From assembly GCA_910588215.1 (NCBI GenBank), contig CAJUQJ010000037.1:1-40976 (forward strand): a stretch of DNA of 40,976 nucleotides, read 5' to 3'. The notes under the pieces were generated by a model. That model saw nothing but the letters and a program-made list of their open reading frames with translations, did no database searches and was not told the origin of the DNA. Shown here piece by piece: positions 33,576 through 40,976 of the stretch. Both the position numbers and the translations under genes were made by a program. This DNA comes from an uncultured Lachnospiraceae bacterium (lineage in GTDB: Bacteria > Bacillota > Clostridia > Lachnospirales > Lachnospiraceae). Positions within the stretch are counted from its first letter, which is position 1, and each line of letters opens with the position of its first letter.

Positions 33576-36500
33576 TTATTTTCGCCACCACCACAAAAAT
33601 CCCTTCGCCCGAATGGCGAACTTCACTGTCCTGGTCCCTCCATATCTGTCCAGGCCGCGGATCGTCACACGGGCATTGCCTTTCTCAATATTATTCTCAT
33701 AGCTTCCCTCCACGATCTCCCACTGATCGTCATCCACTGTCCTGCCTTTCACCTTGACACTGATCTGACTTTTATCCAATGTAATCTCCTGTCCCGTATA
33801 AACCTGCTTCTGAACGGACACGGAGGCGGACGAAACTGTCTCCAGTACGATGCGGTACTGCCCTTCCAATTCACCTCTGTAATTCCCGTTCTCTTTGGCC
33901 GTCACCTTCACACTGAGAACAGTGCCTGCCGGGATGATATCATTCCCGTCCACTTTCTCTCCGGCAGATCGGATCACTGTTTCATCATTGCCCGATCTCA
34001 CATTACGCACCTCGGTCTTTTCTGAGTAAGTGTACGCCAAAGTCCTATCATAATCCGTTCCCGCCTGCAGAGGCTTGCCGTTTGTATCCGTTACAACGAC
34101 TTTCGTCGCATAGATATTCTTCTTATTCCGATAGACCTTGTCCTGCGCTGTCAGTGTAAGTTCCCCGATATCCTGTGGAACGATCTCATAGAGAATCTGA
34201 TCACTGTATGTCCCGGCAAAATTTCCCTTGCCTTTAACAAGGACAGACGGCCGGGCTTCACTCTCACCGGTTACCTTGCCGCTGTTCTTGTAAGATACTG
34301 TATAATCCTTTCCTTCTGCTAATGTTCGTATCCTTCCGTCACCGGTCAGGAACGTGACTGTCGGTTTCGGTCTTGCGCCTCCTCTGGTAAACACGACGGA
34401 TCTGTCTTCTAACGCAGCTTCAATCCTCCCACCCTCATTAGCCGCAATATCAAATCTCCCGATCTGAAAGGACTTCTTCAATGTTCCGGTATATCTGCCT
34501 TTACCCGTAAAGATGACCGCAGCAGTGCCGGCATTCTGATTCTTCTGCCATGTTATCGTATAATCTCTGTCTTGCTCCAGGATGTCTACAGTTTCCGTTC
34601 CATTATTTTTTCTCTTAACAGTCAGCTGCAGTTCCGGTTCAACATCTGTTCCCTCATAGATAAAAGTTTTATCTGCCAGCCCTTCTACCGTAGCTTTTTT
34701 GATCGGCATCCCCGAAATTTTGAAAGCCACTCGCTTCGTTCCGCTATAGCCTTCCTCCTCAATTCCTGTAACAATGGCGTATGCTGTCCCTGCCGCATTA
34801 TTTCTGCTGTAGCATACCTCATAGTGGATTCCTTCTTTCAAAACAGTCCTTCCGTCTTTCACCGTAAGAATCGGCTTCCACACGACACCTGTACCATTCT
34901 GATCCGGTCTACCATCCTCATAGGTCTGTTTCGGAATCTTCGCCACGGTCAGCTTACTGACCGGCGTCAATCCGTCAACCTCCGGATCTATCACCGTCAA
35001 AGCAATCTCTCTTATACCCGTAAAGTTCCCCTTTCCGCTCAATTGAATTTGATACCGTCCGGGCTCTTTTACAAAATCAAGCTTTTTACTGCTCCCATCC
35101 TTGTAATAGGCAAGAGTATAATCCTTCCCGTTTTTCAACTTCTTATCGTTCCACAGTAGATCGGGAAGCGGCTTCTGCTCCTTCCCATTCCATACGATCG
35201 TCATCGAATCCACGGCAAATATGTCTTCACCCACACCTTTGGCGACCTGCTCTCTCCCGCTGATATCTAACGGCAGGATCCGGAAAGTCTGTATCTCTTT
35301 ACCGGTGTAATTCCCCTTCCCTTTCACCATAACGGCGGGCGCTTTTCCCTCTTCATATCCATAATCGGAGGGACCAAGGCCGTACGCCTTGCTGTTTCTT
35401 GACCAGACAATGGTATAATCCCTTTTCTCCTGCAGCAGTGTCTTATAGTCATAGACACGCACTGCCGGTTTGAGCGCTTTTCCTGTATAGGCATATCCTT
35501 CCTGTACAAGGCCCGCAATCCAGAGTCCTTCCGGAATGACGCCGTCCGCCGGAATATCTTCCGGATAAATATCTCCAAATACCGGATCTGCTTCTTCTCC
35601 GCTTCCCGCTTCTTCAATCCGAAGTACTCCATTCACATACTCAATATAGTAATTACTGCCTGCATCCGCCCCATAGGGGATGATCTCATAGCTGCCTGGC
35701 AAATCGGTGGAGATTTCCTCCATGCCATACCGAAAAGACGGGACGGTGGCAAGATGCTCTCCCTCCAGCAGCCCGCTCACTTTATAGTCTTTTATCGCGG
35801 ACAGATCTGGCAGCCCGCTTCCCGTCCTGATCACGCGATCCGGTGCGGTGATCGTCACTTTCTTCTGCCTGATGCAAAAATCATAGACGGCATTGCGCAG
35901 TACATACCGGTTCGCGCTTTCTCCTTTCATTTCAAAAGACAAAGTATAATTTCCTGCTTCTTTCGGCGCCTGCCCGGCATCTGCATAAATACTGCCGTCT
36001 TCGAGAGTTCCTGCATATACTCCCTCCAGCATGATATCGCTGACCGCATTGCCCGAGGCATCCAGCATGACCGCCTCACCTGTATAGGCATTTGGCACGC
36101 CGTCATAGATCTTATCTGCTATCATGATCCCCGAAAGATATACCGATTTCTTTGCATCCTCCGGCCAACGGTCTCTGTAAAGTTCAATGCTGTATGGCAG
36201 TCCCTGAGGAAGACGGGTGCAGGTAACGCCAATATCCTGATACCATGTGCCGCTATTTGGCAGGATCACGCTTCCGCCACAATTTTTCGGTGTCACTATG
36301 TGCGTCAATTTATCACTGGCGTAAAGCATACTGCTGTCTGTCCGTTCTACCGCCCCCATATCAAAACAGCTCAGATCCAGGCTTGTCAGCACATAACAAT
36401 ACTGAAACATGCCGGACATATTTGTCACCCCTGCCGTATTGATCTTTAATTTCAGGTTTTTCAGCCTGCTGCATAAGCGAAACATGTTCGACATATTTTT

Positions 36501-38897
36501 CACATTGGCAGTATCCAGATCGAATTCCAGATTCTCCAGTCCTGCACGTTCAAACATGTATGACATATTCTCAACCTTGCCTGTATCCAGACCCTTAAGA
36601 CCCGGGTCCTGCAGTTCGGTACAATAAGAAAACATATATGACATATCCGTGACCTGGCTGGTATCTGTCTTTGACAGCTCAACCGTCTGCAGATATCTGC
36701 ATCCGGAAAACATACGCCTCATGGAGGTCATCCCGGACACTTCTACTTCCGCCGTTACAACTCTCAGGTTATCGGCCCATGGCGGCTCGCCATCCTCCTC
36801 ATAATCCCCATTCCCCGTTATGCTCAGCTTTCCGTTTCTGTCGATCTTCCAAGAAATATGATTGACCGTACCGCTTTGGACGATAAAATTTTCAATGGTC
36901 AGTTTGCCGTTTATATATACGATCCGATAATTGTTTCCCGCATCTGCTCCATAAGGAATGATCTCATAACTGCCTTCCGTCTCAGTGGACAGTTCTTCCA
37001 CACTATAGCGAAACGAAGGCTTCACCATCAGTTCCTCCCCTTCGGGCAGGCCCTCAACCGTATACTGCAATTCTGATACTTCCGGCAACGGTTCCCCCGT
37101 ATTGATCCTGAGTGATCCGGCCGTAACCGTAGCCTCCTTTTGCCAGATAGAAAACGTATAGGTATTTTGATCCAATCTGTATTCCTGCGCATCCGTTCCC
37201 GTGACTTCAAAAGATAATGTATATCTCCCTGCCTGAACCGGCGCTGCCGTTGTCTTCTCATAGATACTGCCGTCCGCAAGGGTTCCCGTATAAAACGCTG
37301 TCAACATGACATCGGTAACTTTTCTCCCGGCAGAATCCGTCAGTACCGGTACTCCCGTATAGGCTACAGCCTCGCCGTCATAGTCTTTCCCTTCCATGGA
37401 GATGCCGGACACTGTCAGTTTCTTCTGCAGTTCAAAGAAAGTGACAGTGTATTCCATATAGGTTTCACCGTTCTTAAGGATCTCTACCTCAAACTGTTCA
37501 TCAGCTTCATAACGATCACCGTAAAGATTAGGTTTGAAAATAATACATCCCCGCTCTCCATAACTTTCATTATTGACATAAAACTGCCCCTCGTCAGAAT
37601 CGCTCGGAAAATTCCACACTTTCCCGTTTTTCTTACGGGTCAGCCTTACCTGTATTTCGGAGGCGTCCACGCTTTCTCCGAGAGAGACTGACCACGGGCT
37701 GCGCTGTTCAAAATATTCCAGCGGCATATTCTGCGCCGGCCATGCGATGCCGAATACGTTCCGTGCACTGGAATTACTCTTGTCTAATGCATACATGGCG
37801 CATTGCGAAACGCTGGTATTGCTCCCTTTCCCCTCGACAAAGCCAAAACCTGTCTTGCCCATAAGCGGATTCAGAATCCATCTGCGATGTCCGACCTTTG
37901 AAATATTGCTGGTATCGCCGTCATCCATCCAGCCTTCAAGGATCGCCTCATTCAAATTCCCGTAATTCATCCCAAGATTAGAACTTCCGGCCCCCTGATA
38001 TCCCTGCTGATACAATATATCTTCCATATCAGCTGGCTTTTGAGGATTATGATCTATCTTCCTGTTAACGTAATTTACTATACTTGCCGCCTGACACTTC
38101 TCACTATAGGATCCGTCCAGCTGAACGTCATAGGAGAGTCCAGCGATATAACGAACCTGATTTAACATGGCAACCGCAGACTGCAGGGTCTCATCCGATA
38201 GTCTTCCCGCCGAATAAGGTACCGTGACACCCGGTTCCTCTGCATATGTAATGGCATCATCCAGGCCGGCTCCGCTCTGTCTTACAAATACTCTGATTTC
38301 CTCCTGCGTGCGATATGCAACCTCAAGCTCCCTGGCAGTGCTTGAAATCCGTCCTTCACCTGCAGAGGCTATCGCATTGTCCGAGACCGTTTCCGACATA
38401 AGACCGTCCTCTTCAATATACTCCGCATCCGTTTCCTGCCCTTCTGTATTACTGTCGTTTTCTTCGCCGGATTCTTCTTCCCCTGTCTGTTCCGTATTCT
38501 CCGGCCTGTCTACTTCCTCCTCCGTTTCCGAATCACCCGGCCTGTCTGCTTCCTCCTCCGCTTCCGAATCACCCGGCCTGTCTACTTCCTCCTCCGTTTC
38601 CGAATCACCCGGCCTGTCTGCTTCCTCCTCCGCTTCCGAATCACCCGGCCTGCCTGTTTCCTCCCCTGTTTCCGTCTCTTCTGCATACCCGTCTTCATAT
38701 TCTGTACGCTCAGACTGCTCTGCCCCAGACTCATCTTGTTCTGTTTCCAGGCCACATTCTTCCGTCTGCGTTATTTCCGTTGTACCAACTGTTAACGCAG
38801 CATAGGCCTTCAGTTCTGTCTCTGCACAAAATATTACTCCTGCCGTCAACAGACACAGCAACCTGTTTCTGAATTGCCTTTGTTTCCAAATCCCCAT
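33576..38897 (-). CDS. Giant surface protein with CAP, DUF285 and MBG-like domains (about 1773 aa)
   Basis: This is a paralogue of the 2177-aa protein. A signal peptide (about 1-35, LLCLLTAGVIFCAETELKAYA) precedes an acidic region with 12-aa repeats (about 75-135). A CAP/SCP domain (about 225-410) follows, with SAVAMLNQVRYIAGL, KIDHNPQ, ILEGWMDDGD and GHRRWILNPLMGKTGFG. Next come MBG-like domains (about 486-665), about six DUF285 repeats (about 700-870), more MBG-like domains (about 925-1100), and about seven Ig-like repeats (1115-1765), ending FLWWWRK. CAP domains of Firmicutes are often found on secreted wall proteins; the activity is unknown. The start at 38897 has AGAGGGGG just upstream; an in-frame ATG at 38942 lacks such a site. 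No clear promoter was found. Confidence 0.87.
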   Translation of the reverse strand: MGIWKQRQFRNRLLCLLTAGVIFCAETELKAYAALTVGTTEITQTEECGLETEQDESGAEQSERTEYEDGYAEETETGEETGRPGDSEAEEEADRPGDSETEEEVDRPGDSEAEEEADRPGDSETEEEVDRPENTEQTGEEESGEENDSNTEGQETDAEYIEEDGLMSETVSDNAIASAGEGRISSTARELEVAYRTQEEIRVFVRQSGAGLDDAITYAEEPGVTVPYSAGRLSDETLQSAVAMLNQVRYIAGLSYDVQLDGSYSEKCQAASIVNYVNRKIDHNPQKPADMEDILYQQGYQGAGSSNLGMNYGNLNEAILEGWMDDGDTSNISKVGHRRWILNPLMGKTGFGFVEGKGSNTSVSQCAMYALDKSNSSARNVFGIAWPAQNMPLEYFEQRSPWSVSLGESVDASEIQVRLTRKKNGKVWNFPSDSDEGQFYVNNESYGERGCIIFKPNLYGDRYEADEQFEVEILKNGETYMEYTVTFFELQKKLTVSGISMEGKDYDGEAVAYTGVPVLTDSAGRKVTDVMLTAFYTGTLADGSIYEKTTAAPVQAGRYTLSFEVTGTDAQEYRLDQNTYTFSIWQKEATVTAGSLRINTGEPLPEVSELQYTVEGLPEGEELMVKPSFRYSVEELSTETEGSYEIIPYGADAGNNYRIVYINGKLTIENFIVQSGTVNHISWKIDRNGKLSITGNGDYEEDGEPPWADNLRVVTAEVEVSGMTSMRRMFSGCRYLQTVELSKTDTSQVTDMSYMFSYCTELQDPGLKGLDTGKVENMSYMFERAGLENLEFDLDTANVKNMSNMFRLCSRLKNLKLKINTAGVTNMSGMFQYCYVLTSLDLSCFDMGAVERTDSSMLYASDKLTHIVTPKNCGGSVILPNSGTWYQDIGVTCTRLPQGLPYSIELYRDRWPEDAKKSVYLSGIMIADKIYDGVPNAYTGEAVMLDASGNAVSDIMLEGVYAGTLEDGSIYADAGQAPKEAGNYTLSFEMKGESANRYVLRNAVYDFCIRQKKVTITAPDRVIRTGSGLPDLSAIKDYKVSGLLEGEHLATVPSFRYGMEEISTDLPGSYEIIPYGADAGSNYYIEYVNGVLRIEEAGSGEEADPVFGDIYPEDIPADGVIPEGLWIAGLVQEGYAYTGKALKPAVRVYDYKTLLQEKRDYTIVWSRNSKAYGLGPSDYGYEEGKAPAVMVKGKGNYTGKEIQTFRILPLDISGREQVAKGVGEDIFAVDSMTIVWNGKEQKPLPDLLWNDKKLKNGKDYTLAYYKDGSSKKLDFVKEPGRYQIQLSGKGNFTGIREIALTVIDPEVDGLTPVSKLTVAKIPKQTYEDGRPDQNGTGVVWKPILTVKDGRTVLKEGIHYEVCYSRNNAAGTAYAIVTGIEEEGYSGTKRVAFKISGMPIKKATVEGLADKTFIYEGTDVEPELQLTVKRKNNGTETVDILEQDRDYTITWQKNQNAGTAAVIFTGKGRYTGTLKKSFQIGRFDIAANEGGRIEAALEDRSVVFTRGGARPKPTVTFLTGDGRIRTLAEGKDYTVSYKNSGKVTGESEARPSVLVKGKGNFAGTYSDQILYEIVPQDIGELTLTAQDKVYRNKKNIYATKVVVTDTNGKPLQAGTDYDRTLAYTYSEKTEVRNVRSGNDETVIRSAGEKVDGNDIIPAGTVLSVKVTAKENGNYRGELEGQYRIVLETVSSASVSVQKQVYTGQEITLDKSQISVKVKGRTVDDDQWEIVEGSYENNIEKGNARVTIRGLDRYGGTRTVKFAIRAKGFLWWWRK
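38501..38680 (-). repeat. 36-bp tandem repeats encoding acidic 12-aa units
   Basis: A 36-bp unit with landmark CCGGCCTG recurs at about 38501, 38537, 38573, 38609 and 38645. It encodes DRPGDSExEEEx, and two versions (T/V and A/A) alternate, so the higher-order period is 72 bp. It forms an acidic, probably extended spacer after the signal peptide. Confidence 0.85.
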
Positions 38898-39228
38898 CCT
38901 TTTCCCCCTCTTTTCCCTGCTTCCCGAATCTCGCGACAACATATACTACCCGTTTATAGTTTACAATTTTCTTCGGACACATGCAATTCTATAATTCATT
39001 GAAGTTACAATCTTCACCATTGTTCAAACAAAATATTTTTTACATTCAATTTTCACAAATTTTTCATAAAATCCTTCTATTTGTATGAGAAAAAGTACAA
39101 AGCCCGACTTGACGTTACAGCTTAATCTAACATATAATGTTGGTACTGGATATGCATGTTTTCCGGCGCTTTGCAGCACTGCCGGGAAATTAACAACTTA
39201 CACAAATATTGATAGGAGGCTATTCAAA
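38898..39228. other. Gap between divergent CAP-protein and pflB genes
   Basis: The 331-bp AT-rich gap holds the pflB promoter and leader and must also hold the upstream signals of the CAP protein. For the latter only fragments such as TATAAA-like sequences near 38950-38960 are visible, without a convincing -35. A leader hairpin for pflB is possible around 39153-39190 (TTTCCGGC with GCCGGGAAA, one bulge). Confidence 0.4.
39109..39138 (+). promoter_or_regulatory. Promoter of pflB
   Basis: The -35 is TTGACG (39109-39114), the spacer 18 bp, and the -10 a perfect TATAAT (39133-39138). It lies about 90 bp upstream of the start codon. Confidence 0.7.
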
Positions 39229-40976
39229 ATGAGACCAGAATGGACAGATTTTGTAGGCGGCAAGTGGGACAAAGAAGTCAATGTCCGCGACTTCATCCAG
39301 AGAAACTATCATCCTTATGACGGTGATGAGTCCTTCTTAGCAGAGGCTACACAGAACACTAAAGACTTATGGGCACAGGTTCTTGAATTACAGAAACAGG
39401 AACGTGAAGCAGGCGGCGTGCTGGATATGGATACCAAGGTTGTATCTACTATCACATCCCATGGCCCTGGTTATTTGGACAAGAGCAAAGAGACAATCGT
39501 AGGTTTCCAGACTGATAAGCCTTTTAAGCGCTCCTTACAGCCTTACGGCGGTATCAGAATGGCAGAGAAGGCATGCTCCGATAACGGCTACGAAGTAGAT
39601 CCCGAGATCAGCGAGTTCTTCTCCACACACAGAAAGACACATAACGCAGGCTGCTTCGATGCTTACAATGCAGAGATGAGAGCATGCCGTTCTTCCCACA
39701 TCATCACAGGTCTTCCGGATGCATACGGCCGCGGACGTATCATCGGCGACTACAGACGTGTAGCTCTGTACGGTATCGACAGACTGATCGAAGACAAACA
39801 GGCTCAGAAGGATTCCACAGGACGTGTTATGACAGACGACGTGATCCGTCTTCGTGAAGAATTGTCCGAGCAGATGGTTGCTCTGAAATTGATGAAGGAA
39901 ATGGCTGCTTCTTACGGCTGCGATATTTCCAAGCCCGCTTCTAACGTTCAGGAAGCTATCCAGGCTACTTACTTCGGATATCTTTGCTCCGTGAAAGAGC
40001 AGAACGGTGCTGCTATGTCCCTTGGACGTACATCCACCTTCCTTGACATCTATGCTGAGAGAGACCTGGCTAACGGTACTTTCACAGAACAGCAGATTCA
40101 GGAGTTCGTTGACCACTTCATCATGAAGCTGCGTCTGATCAAATTTGCACGTACACCTGAATACAACCAGATCTTCGCTGGCGATCCGGTATGGGTAACA
40201 GAGTCCCTCGGCGGTGTTGGCGTTGACGGACGTCCGATGGTAACGAAGATGAGCTTCCGTTATCTGCACACACTGACCAACTTAGGACCTTCTCCGGAGC
40301 CGAACCTGACAGTTCTGTGGTCCACAAGACTGCCTGAGAACTGGAAGAGATACTGCGCTAAGATGTCCATCCAGACTTCTTCCATCCAGTATGAGAACGA
40401 TGATCTGATGAGAGTGACACACGGTGACGACTACGGTATCGCATGCTGCGTATCTTCCATGGTAATCGGTAAGGAGATGCAGTTCTTCGGTGCCCGCGCT
40501 AACCTTGCTAAATGTCTGCTGTACGCTTTGAACGGCGGCGTTGACGAAGTGACCAAGAAACAGGTTGGCCCGAAATATCGTCCGGTTGTAGGCGATGTTC
40601 TGGAGTATAATGATGTTCTGGATAAGTTCCTTGATATGATGGAGTGGCAGGCAGACGTGTATGTAAATACACTGAACATCATCCACTACATGCATGACAA
40701 ATACTGCTATGAGAGAGCAGAGATGGCTCTTCATGACAGAGACGTTAAGCGTTATTTCGCAACAGGTGTTGCAGGTCTGTCGATCGTAGCTGACTCCCTG
40801 TCCGCTATCAAATACGCTAAGGTTGAGCCGATCAGAGACGAAGACGGTATCATCGTTGACTTCAAGACAACCGGCGACTTCCCGAAATATGGTAATGATG
40901 ACGACCGCGTAGATGAGATTGCTCAGGAGATCGTTCACAAGTTCATGACAGCGATCAGAAGACATCACACCTACAG
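39229..40976 (+). CDS. pflB: Formate C-acetyltransferase (pyruvate formate-lyase), 3' end outside the window
   Basis: The first 582 residues are present. The enzyme converts pyruvate and CoA to acetyl-CoA and formate by a glycyl-radical mechanism in anaerobic sugar fermentation. Visible signatures are HNAGCFDAYNAEMRACRSSHIITGLPDAYGRGRIIGDYRRVALYG near residues 140-185, LTVLWSTRLPENWK, and the catalytic Cys406-Cys407 pair in GIACCVSSM (Cys418/419 in E. coli). The C-terminal glycyl-radical loop lies beyond the window. AGGAGG (39214-39219) precedes the ATG by nine bases. Codon use is strongly biased, as expected of a highly expressed gene. The activase gene pflA may follow outside the window. 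Confidence 0.97.
   Translation, partial: MRPEWTDFVGGKWDKEVNVRDFIQRNYHPYDGDESFLAEATQNTKDLWAQVLELQKQEREAGGVLDMDTKVVSTITSHGPGYLDKSKETIVGFQTDKPFKRSLQPYGGIRMAEKACSDNGYEVDPEISEFFSTHRKTHNAGCFDAYNAEMRACRSSHIITGLPDAYGRGRIIGDYRRVALYGIDRLIEDKQAQKDSTGRVMTDDVIRLREELSEQMVALKLMKEMAASYGCDISKPASNVQEAIQATYFGYLCSVKEQNGAAMSLGRTSTFLDIYAERDLANGTFTEQQIQEFVDHFIMKLRLIKFARTPEYNQIFAGDPVWVTESLGGVGVDGRPMVTKMSFRYLHTLTNLGPSPEPNLTVLWSTRLPENWKRYCAKMSIQTSSIQYENDDLMRVTHGDDYGIACCVSSMVIGKEMQFFGARANLAKCLLYALNGGVDEVTKKQVGPKYRPVVGDVLEYNDVLDKFLDMMEWQADVYVNTLNIIHYMHDKYCYERAEMALHDRDVKRYFATGVAGLSIVADSLSAIKYAKVEPIRDEDGIIVDFKTTGDFPKYGNDDDRVDEIAQEIVHKFMTAIRRHHTY

Noticed and set aside
38224..38805. Serine-rich plus-strand frame opposite the CAP protein
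   Set aside because: It is the complement of the acidic 12-aa repeat region; the Ser/Pro pattern is a by-product of Glu/Asp codons.
39535..40968. Two long minus-strand frames opposite pflB
   Set aside because: pflB is unmistakable and highly codon-biased, and such bias often leaves open antisense frames. No start signals are seen.

Overview
The window looks like a chromosomal segment of an anaerobic Firmicute, most likely a member of the Lachnospiraceae (Clostridia). The reasons are strong AGGAGG-type ribosome binding sites, sigma-A-like promoters, a MecA adaptor, a pyruvate formate-lyase, cell-wall hydrolases of the kind linked to spores, a preQ1-I riboswitch in front of queT, and giant BspA-like/DUF285 surface proteins. 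No tRNA, rRNA, CRISPR array, insertion sequence or phage gene was found. Both edges cut through something: base 1 is the start of a 55-bp direct-repeat unit, and the right end lies inside pflB.

Left part (1-10.3 kb). A 75-bp-period structured repeat and a terminator precede a promoter, preQ1-I riboswitch and queT. Convergent to queT is a membrane-anchored XRE-type regulator. A minus-strand operon with a good promoter at 6828-6856 follows: an SAM methyltransferase, an exported 846-aa protein ending in a degenerate C39-like domain, and a HAD phosphatase. Upstream of it lies a small gene of unknown function, then a plus-strand cell-surface protein with InlB-type repeats (7528-10242).

Central part (10.3-26 kb). 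A complete F1Fo ATP synthase operon runs on the minus strand (atpZ-I-B-E-F-H-A-G-D-C, 18104 to 10316). Its c subunit carries the full Na+-binding signature, so a sodium-coupled enzyme is predicted. Divergent from it is a DUF402 gene. A five-gene minus-strand operon (24303 to 18993) then combines a GH18 hydrolase, an amidase, Sua5/YwlC, RpiB and a coiled-coil SleB-like hydrolase. The 860-bp gap before mecA holds promoters, hairpins and possible small ORFs, one with a strong, potentially sequestered ribosome binding site.

Right part (26-41 kb). This is the accessory part of the window. Two giant paralogous secreted proteins (about 2177 and 1773 aa, both minus strand) share DUF285 repeats, MBG-like domains, a tail of Ig-like repeats and an identical C-terminal FLWWWRK. 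Between them lie a DUF1858 gene and a 123-bp near-palindrome resembling a MITE. The promoter of the larger protein has nine consecutive G residues between a perfect -35 (TTGACA) and a good -10 (TACAAT), 19 bp apart. This is the layout of a phase-variable promoter and is the most striking signal in the window. The region ends with pflB, which has its own strong promoter.

Functions are inferred from family motifs read by eye; no database search was run.
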